Shown here piece after piece: positions 6,902 to 13,293 of a stretch of 16,406 bases of DNA; within the stretch, counting starts at the first letter, position 1, and the number at the start of each line of letters is the position of its first letter. The DNA comes from Candidatus Peregrinibacteria bacterium. Its GTDB lineage: Bacteria > Patescibacteriota > Gracilibacteria > UM-FILTER-43-11. The stretch covers positions 1-16,406 of the forward strand of contig JAUXDO010000014.1 of the NCBI GenBank assembly GCA_030618315.1, written 5' to 3'. The notes below the pieces were generated by a model. That model did no database searches, was not told the DNA's origin, and was given only the letters and a program-made list of their open reading frames with translations. Both the position numbers and the translations under genes were made by a program.

Positions 6902-7963
6902 ATGCAATATTTTTTACCCGCAATATCGGCATTCATCCTAACTATTCTATTAGTGACAATCGCACTAAAGGTTTTTCCTAAATTGGGGTTAATGGATAAA
7001 CCGGAAAAATACGGACTAAAAAGAAAACCAATCCCCTATCCCGGTGGAATCATTCTTTATTTCATATTCTTCATCCTCGCACTGATCTTCCTTGGGCCAT
7101 CTGTAAAACTAATCGGACTATTAATAGGTGGAGGCATTTTAGTTTTTGTGAGTTTTATAGATGACAGGATGGAGCTTCCCGCCTGGTTTAGATTACTGGT
7201 TCAGGTTCTGGTGGCCTTAATAATGATTATTGTTGGAATCGGAGTTGAAACTATTACGAATCCATTTGGAGGATACATTGCATTGAATAATATTAAATTC
7301 ATATTTCAGTTCGGAGAAACAACCGTAACGATTATGGCACTTTCCGGTCTATTCACAGTCGCATGGATACTGCTTATCACAAACACCATGAATTGGCTGG
7401 ATGGTATACCAGGCATGGCGAGCGGAATAACAGCTATTGGAGGCCTGACACTATTTTTTCTAAGTATATCCGAAGTTGTAAACCAGCCAGGAGTTGCAAC
7501 GCTGGCAATTATTGTTTCTATGATGGCTTTCGCATTCTGGATATTTGATTTCTACCCTCCAAAAATAATTATTGGTGATTCTGGGTCGATGTTTTTCGGA
7601 TTATTACTGGCAGTCATAGCAATCTTTTCAGGCGGAAAAATAGCAACAGCTTTCCTTATCCTCGGTTTTCCTATTCTGGATGCAATTTATGTAATCGTCT
7701 ATCGGATTTATAAAAAACAAGCCCCATGGAAAGGCGGAGAATGGGACAAATACCGCAAAGCAGTTCATCTGCATCACCGCATGCTTCAGTTCGGCTTTTC
7801 TGAGAGGCAAGTTTTAGGAATGATTTACCTGCTTTGTGCAATTTTTGGAGTTACAGCTTTATTTCTTGGAACACAGGGAAAATTCTGGGCAATTATAATC
7901 ATCGCATTTTTAACTCTTGTGATTAGTTTGGTTTTGAGAGCAAAGGGAAAAAGGAGGAAATGA
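6902..7963 (+). CDS. MraY/WecA/TagO-family polyprenyl-phosphate sugar-1-P transferase
   Basis: An integral membrane enzyme of the PNPT family: it transfers a sugar 1-phosphate from a UDP-sugar to a polyprenyl phosphate, the first step of lipid-linked glycan synthesis. The 353 residues form about ten membrane helices. Family motifs are present: DD (87-88) in SFIDDRM, NTMNWLDG (161-168), GDSGSM (225-230) and HLHHR (289-293). The HxHH form of the last motif favours the WecA/TagO group (GlcNAc-1-P-like substrate) over MraY. It starts at ATG 6902, 4 bp past a repeat hairpin, and is probably transcribed from the promoter at 6515. A strong terminator follows 13 bp after the stop. With the GT2 gene upstream it suggests a surface glycan pathway. 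Exact sugar unknown. Confidence 0.92.
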   Translation: MQYFLPAISAFILTILLVTIALKVFPKLGLMDKPEKYGLKRKPIPYPGGIILYFIFFILALIFLGPSVKLIGLLIGGGILVFVSFIDDRMELPAWFRLLVQVLVALIMIIVGIGVETITNPFGGYIALNNIKFIFQFGETTVTIMALSGLFTVAWILLITNTMNWLDGIPGMASGITAIGGLTLFFLSISEVVNQPGVATLAIIVSMMAFAFWIFDFYPPKIIIGDSGSMFFGLLLAVIAIFSGGKIATAFLILGFPILDAIYVIVYRIYKKQAPWKGGEWDKYRKAVHLHHRMLQFGFSERQVLGMIYLLCAIFGVTALFLGTQGKFWAIIIIAFLTLVISLVLRAKGKRRK

Positions 7964-7976
7964 ATCAATTAAACTC

Positions 7977-8020
7977 AAAAACCGAAGGCGAGATTCATGA
8001 ATCTCGCCTTCGGTTTTTTT
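7977..8020. terminator. Strong bidirectional terminator
   Basis: A perfect 16-bp stem (7981-7996 with 7999-8014, GC-rich base CCGAAGGCGAG) followed by T7 and preceded by A4. It ends the transferase transcript and could also stop minus-strand readthrough. Confidence 0.95.
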
Positions 8021-8038
8021 AAAATATTTATTTATAGT

Positions 8039-8079
8039 AAAAAACCCCTCGTAACATATAATGTCCGTCTGGGGCTTTT
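8039..8079 (-). terminator. Probable terminator of the small-peptide operon
   Basis: Read on the minus strand: GCCCC, then a loop containing ACAT/ATGT, then GGGG and T6. The basal stem is short (5-6 bp) but the T-tract is good and the position, just after the two-peptide operon, fits. Confidence 0.55.
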
Positions 8080-8113
8080 CGCCTAATCAAGTTACAAAAC
8101 CTCCTTTTTTGTG

Positions 8114-8239
8114 CTAGAGAATATCGGATGTGTTTTCACTCTCACTCCTAGATAATCTCATCATAAGATACTCTACGAGTGCATTAAATATAATGCCAAC
8201 AATAATACCTCCGACAACAATCGCACATATGAGTATCAT
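8114..8239 (-). CDS. Tiny membrane peptide B (41 aa)
   Basis: Unrecognised 41-residue peptide. Residues 2-26 form one hydrophobic helix with a GGIIVG (GxxxG-type helix-packing) element; the tail is polar and charged (RLSRSESENTSD). A perfect AGGAGG lies 5 nt before the ATG (minus strand, 8245-8250 to 8239). The start overlaps the stop of peptide A by ATGA, so translation is probably coupled. Codon-level support is limited by its size, but the ribosome site, overlap and membrane design together argue that it is real. It could be half of a two-component membrane pair, a type I toxin-like peptide or a regulator of a membrane enzyme; none is shown. Confidence 0.65.
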   Translation of the reverse strand: MILICAIVVGGIIVGIIFNALVEYLMMRLSRSESENTSDIL

Positions 8240-8355
8240 ACCAACCTCCTTTTTCTTTGACTACGAATATGAATGGAGTACAGAGCTCCAAGCAAGACAG
8301 CAGTCGGAATGGTTTTTATTCCAACGAGCAAAAGAATGCAATTTACTATTTCCAT
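8236..8355 (-). CDS. Tiny membrane peptide A (39 aa)
   Basis: Unrecognised 39-residue peptide with one hydrophobic segment (about 4-28, interrupted by K14 and P17) and a strongly basic tail (RSQRKRR, 31-37), which by the positive-inside rule would face the cytoplasm. GGGAGG (8361-8366) lies 5 nt before the ATG at 8355. Its TGA stop overlaps the ATG of peptide B by four bases. Both Shine-Dalgarno sequences are far stronger than those of the housekeeping genes in this window, which mostly have none. It heads a minus-strand unit with its own promoter (8459-8487) and a leader of about 90 nt. Confidence 0.65.
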   Translation of the reverse strand: MEIVNCILLLVGIKTIPTAVLLGALYSIHIRSQRKRRLV

Positions 8356-8438
8356 TATTTCCTCCCTAAAATTTGTAAATGATCAGGTTAACTGTAGCCG
8401 GACCACTTTTTTGAAAAATAAGAGCCCAAAGCTAACAA

Positions 8439-8453
8439 CTTCCAAATTGGAAG
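8439..8453. promoter_or_regulatory. Operator-like dyad at the peptide-operon start site
   Basis: CTTCCAA-a-TTGGAAG: 7-bp perfect arms around one base, beginning 5 bp after the minus-strand -10 and covering the expected transcription start (about 8452). Its position suits a repressor site, or a 5' RNA hairpin. Confidence 0.5.
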
Positions 8454-8458
8454 ATATG

Positions 8459-8487
8459 ATGATACCATATTAGCTACCTGAAGTAAA
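8459..8487 (-). promoter_or_regulatory. Promoter of the small-peptide operon
   Basis: On the minus strand: TTTACT (8487-8482), 17-bp spacer and TATCAT (8464-8459), with TGG directly before the -10, the same extended -10 form as at 1251. The match is moderate. Confidence 0.5.
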
Positions 8488-8537
8488 TTCACAATTTACA
8501 ATTTTAAATTTTAAAACATTTTTTTGTAAATTGTGAA
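8488..8537. repeat. TTCACAATTTACAA palindrome in the elp3 leader
   Basis: 14-bp perfect arms TTCACAATTTACAA (8488-8501) and its complement (8524-8537), followed by a GC-rich palindrome (CCGC-cggcaa-GCGG) and more TTGTAAATT copies up to the elp3 start. The unit is related to the AAATTACAAATTTT repeat inside elp3 (9802-9839). Confidence 0.8.
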
Positions 8538-8582
8538 CCTGTCCGCCGGCAAGCGGGTTGTAAATTGTAAATTAAGGAATAT

Positions 8583-10202
8583 ATGTCCATTTATTCTGTT
8601 CGTAAATCATTGATTCCCCTCGCTAAAAAAATCGTTCTTAAAATTATCAACGAGAAAGAACTTGATGAAAAGATTTTAAAGAGGATTCGCAATGAATTCA
8701 CCAAAAAAAATGGTGGAGTACTTCCGAAAAATCTGGAATTAATTGCGGCATACAACGAACTTGTCGAATCAAAAAAAATCAAACCTAATCACGATGTTTT
8801 AAAAGTAATTCAGAAAAGAAAAATCCGAACATTATCAGGAATTGCAAATATTACAGTACTTACAAAAGACATGGGATGCCCAGGGCAATGTATCTACTGC
8901 CCTGCAGAAAAAGGCATGCCAAAAAGCTATCTAAGTAACGAGCCCGCAATGATGCGCGCTGTTCGCAACGACTTTGATAGCTACAAACAAGTTAAGACGA
9001 GACTAAATGGACTTGTCGCACAAGGTCATGACGTAACAAAGATTGATATTCGTACTGCCGGCGGTACATGGGGCGCAATTCCAATTGATTACCAAATTGA
9101 ATTTTTAAAAGGAATATTCCAAGCGTTAAACGAAGGTCCTGGACCAATTAGTGAAGAGTTAAGAGTTAAAAGTTTAGAGTTAGAAAATCTAATCAAAGAT
9201 AACGAAACCGCACAGTGCAGATGCGTCGGCCTTTGGCTGGAAACCAGACCGGATTGGGTTGATGAAGAGGAAATAAAAAGATGGAGAAGCTATGGAGTAA
9301 CGGGAGTTGAACTTGGTATACAATCGACTGATGATAAAGTGAATGATTTTTGCAAACGAGGACATGGAATCAAAGAATCAATTGAAGCAACAAAACTTTG
9401 CAGAGATGTCGGACTTAAAATATGCCATCATTTAATGCCAAACTTACCATCAGCAACTCTTAAATCGGATCTCAAATCGGGAAAAGAACTATTTGACAAT
9501 GAAGGACTGCGTCCGGACTATTTAAAAGTTTATCCATGTATGGTAGTGCCATATAGTGAATTAGCAAAAAGAGTAACGGCATGCCCCAATTTTCATATAC
9601 CATATACAGATGATGAACTAATTAAAGTAATTGCTGAAATAAAAAAGAATACCCCTGAATATTGTAGAATAATAAGAATTATTAGAGACATCCCAGCGGA
9701 AAGCATTGTAATCGGTTCTAAAAAATCCAATTTAAGACAGGAAATGCAAAGGGCTGGAGTTGAGTGTCGATGCGTGAGATGCAGAGAAATTAAAGATCTA
9801 AAAATTACAAATTTTAAATTACAAATTTTAAATTACAAAGCGAATGACGGAGAGGAACTATTCATCAGCATAGTAGAACCCAATTTAGATAAGATTATCG
9901 GCTTATGCAGACTTCGATTTCCGTCTAATCCAAAGAAACCGATTTTTGACGAACTAAAAGACTCAGCAATAGTTCGTGAACTTCATGTGTACGGTCGTCA
10001 GGAAAGTCTGGGTAAAGGTGATGCTCAATCACAAAGTCAGCACAAAGGTTTTGGTAAACAATTGATGGAAGAAGCGGAAAAGCAGGCTAAAGAGGCTGGC
10101 TTTAAAAAAATTGCAGTAATCGCAGCTATTGGAACAAGGGAATACTACAAAAAACTCGGATATAAATTAGAAGGAACATATATGACGAAAAACCTTGATT
10201 AG
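8583..10202 (+). CDS. elp3: Elp3-like radical SAM / GNAT tRNA wobble-uridine modifying enzyme
   Basis: Elp3 enzymes use SAM and acetyl-CoA to make 5-carboxymethyl-type modifications on tRNA U34; in bacteria and archaea a single protein suffices. The 539-residue protein has the radical SAM part at about 80-400, with the cluster cysteines in CPGQCIYC (C99, C103, C106), MPKSYLSNEPA (112-122), TAGGTWGA (158-165) and the metal-like CRCVRC (395-400). The GNAT domain occupies about 425-539, with the acetyl-CoA loop QHKGFGKQLM (486-495) and the YYKKLGY motif (521-527). Two stretches look inserted: 190-203, encoded by GAGTTAAGAG-type repeats, and 405-418, encoded by AAATTACAAATTTT repeats between the two domains. 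Both are in frame. An AAGGAA sequence lies near the ATG. The last codon and the stop lie in an AGCGATT repeat. Confidence 0.95.
   Translation: MSIYSVRKSLIPLAKKIVLKIINEKELDEKILKRIRNEFTKKNGGVLPKNLELIAAYNELVESKKIKPNHDVLKVIQKRKIRTLSGIANITVLTKDMGCPGQCIYCPAEKGMPKSYLSNEPAMMRAVRNDFDSYKQVKTRLNGLVAQGHDVTKIDIRTAGGTWGAIPIDYQIEFLKGIFQALNEGPGPISEELRVKSLELENLIKDNETAQCRCVGLWLETRPDWVDEEEIKRWRSYGVTGVELGIQSTDDKVNDFCKRGHGIKESIEATKLCRDVGLKICHHLMPNLPSATLKSDLKSGKELFDNEGLRPDYLKVYPCMVVPYSELAKRVTACPNFHIPYTDDELIKVIAEIKKNTPEYCRIIRIIRDIPAESIVIGSKKSNLRQEMQRAGVECRCVRCREIKDLKITNFKLQILNYKANDGEELFISIVEPNLDKIIGLCRLRFPSNPKKPIFDELKDSAIVRELHVYGRQESLGKGDAQSQSQHKGFGKQLMEEAEKQAKEAGFKKIAVIAAIGTREYYKKLGYKLEGTYMTKNLD
9802..9839 (+). 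repeat. Tandem AAATTACAAATTTT repeat within elp3
   Basis: Two full 14-bp copies (9802-9815, 9816-9829) and a partial third sit in the linker between the catalytic and acetyltransferase domains. They encode KITNFKLQILNYK. The same sequence type is found between genes (8488-8580), so this is intergenic-type repeat DNA tolerated in frame. Confidence 0.85.
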
Positions 10203-10290
10203 CGATTCCAGATTAGCGATTAGCGATTTAAGATTTTTATTTAAGATTTCTGTGAGTTGATTTCAAAATCGCTAATCTTAATTCGCTAAT
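10197..10290. repeat. AGCGATT palindrome between convergent genes
   Basis: Left copies (GATTAGCGATT, three in a row from 10197) face right copies (AATCGCTAATC, from about 10270) with AAGATTT units between. 10197-10218 is identical to the reverse complement of 6479-6500. It overlaps the elp3 stop and lies before the stop of the convergent membrane protein, where it may act as a two-way 3' hairpin. Confidence 0.8.
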
Positions 10291-10307
10291 CTTAATTCGT
10301 AAATCAA

Positions 10308-11300
10308 TCAAACTCCATCATTAGCATCATTAGCATCAGCCACAGCCTTCGGAACATGAAAATTATCTTTTCCTAGATCAACATCCTTAATTTTCGGCGT
10401 ATTTTTTCCTGCAATAAATGAAAAAGTTAAAACCCAAACCGCAGTTGTAAATATGTGAAATAAACCGAGTAAATAAGATGATGCACACAGAATCAACAAT
10501 CCGACTATTCCAATGATAACGTACAATATTGTAGAAAGCAGGATTGAAGTAAAATAATTCATCACAATAACAACCAGCATCGGAATAATTAAAACAAGGA
10601 TAATATTCAGAATTACACGTACACTGATTAATATAATTAAAATCAATATTAAAAATGTTTTTCGAAGATTTGAAATCACCAAAATCGCACTTTCCATTAT
10701 CGCCTTCATTAATTTTCTATCCTCAAGAACAATAAAATACTCAGCATATGTGAATAAAAAACTAACGATTAAACCTATTGCAGCGATAAAAAGTAGTATT
10801 GGTAAAGCTACAAAAAAGACACTTTCACCCCACCATCTTAAAATAAAGGATGATTCTGTAGCAAGAGTGGTGATACCAAAAGAACCTGTAAGTAAGGCAA
10901 ATTCAAACATAGGAAAAAACCGACGTACACCAATTTCAACAGAGCCATCAATAGGCTTATAATCCTTAATTCTCATTATTGCGTTTATAAGCACTCCTCT
11001 GAAAATCGGCGGAGTTACCACATAACCAAGGAAAATCAGAATCCCTAAAATAAAAAAGATTGTAGATAAAGTTGGATGACCACTAGCAAGTGACCACACT
11101 GTTTTTGCTGTTCCAAATACGTCAGCTTCAGTTTGATCCGAGAAAAGAACAGAAGTTTTAAAAGCATGATACTGATAAGCAATATATACACTGCTGACAA
11201 CAATGGAGAAAAAAGCAGGTACAACACCGTACCAAATCAACTTCTTCAGATGAACTTGCGTAATCTGCCAAGCTTTTCTTACTATATCTCGACTCCTCAT
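10308..11300 (-). CDS. Polytopic membrane protein of unknown function
   Basis: Unrecognised 330-residue protein with about six or seven membrane helices (about 22-42, 78-98, 133-150, 160-185, 214-246, 254-275, 280-298) and amphipathic basic segments between them (for example EDRKLMKAIMESA, 193-205). No catalytic motif is visible. The overall build, with long amphipathic helices next to the membrane, resembles the uncharacterised membrane-domain proteins common in small genomes. The polar tail ends in ANDANDG, encoded by a doubled 9-bp unit, next to the intergenic palindrome. The ATG at 11300 starts MRSRDIVRKAW, and an AGGAG lies rather far upstream. It stands alone, with repeats on both sides. 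Confidence 0.8.
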   Translation of the reverse strand: MRSRDIVRKAWQITQVHLKKLIWYGVVPAFFSIVVSSVYIAYQYHAFKTSVLFSDQTEADVFGTAKTVWSLASGHPTLSTIFFILGILIFLGYVVTPPIFRGVLINAIMRIKDYKPIDGSVEIGVRRFFPMFEFALLTGSFGITTLATESSFILRWWGESVFFVALPILLFIAAIGLIVSFLFTYAEYFIVLEDRKLMKAIMESAILVISNLRKTFLILILIILISVRVILNIILVLIIPMLVVIVMNYFTSILLSTILYVIIGIVGLLILCASSYLLGLFHIFTTAVWVLTFSFIAGKNTPKIKDVDLGKDNFHVPKAVADANDANDGV

Positions 11301-11342
11301 ATATTATTTTTATGCTCCTACGCTTATATAAAATAGCGCATA

Positions 11343-11421
11343 ATACACCGTAGCTTTTTCGATAGTGTCGAAAGTATCAGCTTCGTAGCAATACTCATAT
11401 ATAGAAGTAGCGAAGGTGTAT
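11343..11421. repeat. Nested inverted repeat upstream of the membrane protein
   Basis: Outer arms ATACACC (11343-11349) and GGTGTAT (11415-11421), a middle pair CTTCG/CGAAG (11381-11385, 11411-11415) and an inner hairpin TTTCGA-tagtg-TCGAAA (11357-11373). The motif GTAGC recurs three times. No ORF. It lies in the upstream region of the minus-strand membrane protein gene, so it may carry regulatory structure. I found no well-spaced promoter. Confidence 0.6.
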
Positions 11422-11429
11422 ATCGCGGA

Positions 11430-11620
11430 TATTTTAGCAAAAAACAGTACAAATGACAATGCTCTTAAAATTTAATAGGTGAGCTCGAAAGTAAGCGAGC
11501 GCACGTAGCCCCGCTAAGCGGGGCGAAGTTAAGAGAGCTTTCTGTAGAGTGAAAACACTTGTTTGAAAAGGCCGTCCCGCTAAGCGGGATTGAAAGTTTT
11601 TAGGATATTAAATCCCTCAG
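11430..11620. other. Gene-free stretch with short GC palindromes
   Basis: No coding region can be supported. It holds a GCTCG/CGAGC hairpin (near 11477) and two palindromes of one type, CCCCGCTAAGCGGGG (11509-11523) and CCCGCTAAGCGGG (11576-11588), with a third related copy in the tRNA remnant (11651-11666). The stretch lies downstream of the minus-strand tRNA genes, so it may be trailer sequence. Confidence 0.6.
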
Positions 11621-11683
11621 CTCGGGAGGTAGGATTCGAACCTACGCATGCCCCGCCAAGGCGGGGTGCCTTACCACTCACCT
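11621..11683 (-). pseudogene. tRNA pseudogene with replaced anticodon arm
   Basis: A partial copy of the neighbouring tRNA-Gln. The 3' half (T-arm GTAGG-TTCGAAT-CCTAC and the CTCCCGA acceptor strand) and the D-arm piece AGTGGTAAGGC match it. However, the 5' acceptor strand is lost, and the anticodon arm is replaced by CCCCGCCTTGGCGGGG. That is one base too short for a normal arm, lacks U33, and is the GC palindrome type scattered through 11508-11588. I see no usable anticodon. It probably arose by tandem duplication (offset 88 bp) followed by insertion or conversion. Confidence 0.75.
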
Positions 11684-11708
11684 ATTTTTAGATATCATGA
11701 AACCTAAG

Positions 11709-11780
11709 CTCGGGAGGTAGGGGTCGAACCTACGAATCACGGGACCAGAACCCGTTGCCTTACCACTTGGCTACTCCCGA
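11709..11780 (-). tRNA. tRNA-Gln (anticodon CTG)
   Basis: 72-nt cloverleaf on the minus strand: acceptor TCGGGAG/CTCCCGA, discriminator G as usual for Gln, D-arm with AAGTGGTAA, anticodon arm ACGGG-TTCTGGT-CCCGT (CTG at 34-36, reads CAG), and T-arm GTAGG-TTCGACC-CCTAC. CCA is not encoded, unlike the tRNA-Leu at 246. It starts 2 bp after the GIY-YIG stop on the same strand, so it is probably cut from that mRNA. Confidence 0.93.
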
Positions 11781-11782
11781 GT

Positions 11783-12031
11783 TTAAGTTTCATTTTGAAC
11801 TATCTTCTTAAACTCATTTCCCCCTTTGAGTTTTTTAAGATAAGATTCCCTTTTTATAGCCTCAATTCTCGTTTTATACATTTCTAAATAAATTATCTTT
11901 AGAGGTCTTCTATTTCTTGTTGATTTTACCTCACCACGATTATGTCGTCTTAATCTGTCATGAGGATTGTTCGTTTGACCTATATAAAGTCGATTATCTC
12001 TATCGCTTTTTAATATATACACGTAATTCAT
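11783..12031 (-). CDS. GIY-YIG domain protein (UPF0213/YhbQ-like)
   Basis: A single-domain GIY-YIG protein of 82 residues, the size of the UPF0213/YhbQ group. Motifs: YVYILKS (3-9), LYIGQT (15-20), an arginine-rich helix DRLRRHN (25-31) and the metal-binding Glu in KRESYLKK (E62). The fold cuts nucleic acid in other families; the role of these short free-standing forms is uncertain, with DNA repair or mobile-element origin both proposed. It lies 17 bp after gmk and 2 bp before tRNA-Gln on the same strand, suggesting one transcript. No Shine-Dalgarno is visible. Confidence 0.9.
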   Translation of the reverse strand: MNYVYILKSDRDNRLYIGQTNNPHDRLRRHNRGEVKSTRNRRPLKIIYLEMYKTRIEAIKRESYLKKLKGGNEFKKIVQNET

Positions 12032-12048
12032 TTATATCTACATAAATA

Positions 12049-12621
12049 TTATTCAGATTCAGATTTTATTATATCTGCAACTTTTTGTATAGTTTTTTCT
12101 AATTCACCGTGAATATTTTCTACCATATAATCACAATCCTTTGCTCTGTTAAACTCGCGATGCATACTTTCTTTACGCTTTTCTAGTTCATCTGCGGAAA
12201 TTGCTGCACGAGACACAATTCTATCTATTAATTCACCTTTGTTTGGCACTGTTATAAATATTGTTACTAGATTCTCCTTTGGAATTGCTTCGCGTATGCT
12301 ATCAAAACCCTGAATATCCACCTCGCGTACAACTGTTTCACCATTTTCCAGACTATCCATCAGCGGACCCTTTAGTAAACCATAGTAATTGTCTTGATGA
12401 ACAATCGCATATTCCAAAAACTCTCCATTTTCAATTCCCTCTTCAAATTTTTCCTTTGTATAGAAATGATAAATATCCCCGTCTTTTTCTCCTTCTCTCA
12501 TGGCTCGTGTTGTTGCAGAAAGCGGGTAGATATATTCGGGATGAGCCCTCATTAATCCGTGCATAACTGAGCTTTTTCCCGATCCAGATGGGCCTACAAT
12601 TATAATTAATTTTCCGTTCAT
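12049..12621 (-). CDS. gmk: Guanylate kinase
   Basis: Phosphorylates GMP to GDP with ATP, an essential step in guanine nucleotide supply. The 190-residue length is normal. P-loop GPSGSGKSS (10-18); GMP-binding elements LSATTRAMREGE (34-45: S35, R39, R42), GEFLEYA (66-72) and the Tyr pair near 79-80; VDIQG (101-105) in place of the usual D-V-Q-G segment; and the lid region around RIVSRAA (134-140). It is first in a minus-strand unit with the GIY-YIG gene and tRNA-Gln. The upstream 100 bp is shared with a divergent strong promoter (12685-12713). I see no equally good promoter for gmk itself. Confidence 0.97.
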   Translation of the reverse strand: MNGKLIIIVGPSGSGKSSVMHGLMRAHPEYIYPLSATTRAMREGEKDGDIYHFYTKEKFEEGIENGEFLEYAIVHQDNYYGLLKGPLMDSLENGETVVREVDIQGFDSIREAIPKENLVTIFITVPNKGELIDRIVSRAAISADELEKRKESMHREFNRAKDCDYMVENIHGELEKTIQKVADIIKSESE

Positions 12622-12684
12622 ATGTAAGTTTATGGTAGCGGATGAATTTTAGCGTAAAACTGCTCTCAGGTGAATGTAATATTA

Positions 12685-12713
12685 TTGACTTTGCACCCTA
12701 GGAGTGATATAAT
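12685..12713 (+). promoter_or_regulatory. Strong sigma70-type promoter with no obvious gene
   Basis: TTGACT (12685-12690), 17-bp spacer and TATAAT (12708-12713): 11 of 12 consensus bases. The expected start is near 12720. The first convincing reading frame downstream is over 550 bp away and has its own promoter, so the product is likely a non-coding RNA or the promoter belongs to a decayed gene. Confidence 0.8.
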
Positions 12714-12755
12714 AGTATGATACGTTCTTTGATAAATAGGTTTTGACCACCCCTA

Positions 12756-12802
12756 GTAGGAAGAAATATAAATTTTTATTAAAAATTTATATTTCTCCCT
12801 AC
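12756..12802. repeat. 23-bp-arm hairpin
   Basis: Arms 12756-12778 and 12780-12802 pair at 22 of 23 positions around a single base, including 15 perfect AT-rich pairs at the tip and GTAGG/CCTAC at the base. It lies about 36 nt after the predicted transcription start. It lacks a T-tract, so it is not a simple terminator. Confidence 0.85.
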
Positions 12803-13218
12803 TTTTCCCCTCCTTTTCTTGGCAAAAAGCCAGGATTAGCGAGAAAAGTAGTCTCTCCTCCGTCCGATGTTACGTCGGACAGGGGTAGAGGGACAAAAAA
12901 CAAAAATCAAACGAAAACAAAAAATAAAAAATTTCGCGACTCAGTAGCGATCAATAAAAAACTGGATTTGATTAGTAGGGAGTCTTTCTCGTTTTATCTG
13001 TCATTTGACTGGATATCTCGGGATTCTGACCACACCCTAATGGGTTCGTGTGTCGTTAGGGCGCCATGACACCTCTGTTGTATCAATATTTTAAAAAGAT
13101 CTTCATGTGTAAAACATCGGCGCTCTTTAATATACAAATAAAATATATTTATAATATTTTTTGGTATTTAGTCTACAAATTTATTTAGCTTATTCAAGCC
13201 ATTTTCTTAAGCATGGGT

Positions 13219-13232
13219 GTACATTCGTTCAC
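13219..13232 (-). promoter_or_regulatory. Upstream GAAC-N4-GTWC operator-like site
   Basis: Read on the minus strand, GTGAACGAATGTAC. It matches the downstream site (13248-13261) at 12 of 14 positions, in opposite orientation, centres 29 bp apart. It lies just upstream of the -35 element. Confidence 0.55.
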
Positions 13233-13239
13233 TTTTTAC

Positions 13240-13268
13240 TTGATTCGGTGAACAAATGTTCTTATAAT
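13240..13268 (+). promoter_or_regulatory. Promoter with an embedded operator
   Basis: TTGATT (13240-13245), 17-bp spacer and TATAAT (13263-13268). The operator-like site fills most of the spacer. The predicted start is near 13275, which excludes the ATG at 13267 (inside the -10) and makes ATG 13294 the first usable start. No other clear promoter precedes lexA, so this one may drive the whole cluster. Confidence 0.8.
13248..13261 (+). promoter_or_regulatory. LexA-box-like operator in the promoter spacer
   Basis: GTGAACAAATGTTC contains GAACA-aa-TGTTC, which fits the Gram-positive-type SOS box pattern GAAC-N4-GTTC. It lies between -35 and -10, where a bound repressor would block polymerase. 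lexA is about 800 bp downstream in the same direction. Caution: the LexA recognition helix here (GFKSKNAA) looks more like the E. coli type, so the assignment to LexA is inferred. Confidence 0.6.
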
Positions 13269-13293
13269 GAAAACGTCAGATAACAAAAAAGAC

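Larger units (their letters stand above)
12622..13218. other. Gene-free region, possible structured RNA locus
   Basis: About 600 bp without a gene I can support. It contains a strong plus-strand promoter (12685-12713), a 47-bp near-perfect hairpin (12756-12802), a GTCCGA/TCGGAC hairpin (near 12860-12879), an A-rich single-strand-like stretch (12893-12933) and a possible H-type pseudoknot (13031-13061). The final 130 bp are AT-rich with no features. The TTGACCACCCCTAG start of the hairpin region resembles intergenic repeat sequence. I cannot match it to RNase P, tmRNA, 6S or SRP RNA. Confidence 0.5.

Noticed and set aside
8028..8090. Third short minus-strand frame after an AGGAGG at 8100-8105
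   Set aside because: Start would be TTG with 9-nt spacing, and the 20 codons run through the probable terminator hairpin. The Shine-Dalgarno-like sequence is real, but the peptide is not supportable.
8130..8473. Plus-strand frames of 66-79 codons opposite the two tiny peptides
   Set aside because: No plus-strand ribosome sites or protein-like patterns; the minus strand has two strong ribosome sites, an ATGA overlap and hydrophobic peptides.
11621..11683. A second functional tRNA
   Set aside because: The 5' acceptor strand is absent, the anticodon arm is one base short, U33 is missing, and the arm equals a local palindromic repeat.
12743..13069. Open frame of 108 codons on the plus strand
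   Set aside because: It needs a TTG start, runs through the 47-bp hairpin and an A-rich stretch, has low-complexity content (repeated K/N/T) and no domain or ribosome site. Better explained as non-coding structured DNA.
13267..13293. Upstream ATG of the small SOS-like membrane protein
   Set aside because: This ATG lies inside the TATAAT -10 element and before the expected transcription start, so the RNA would not contain it.
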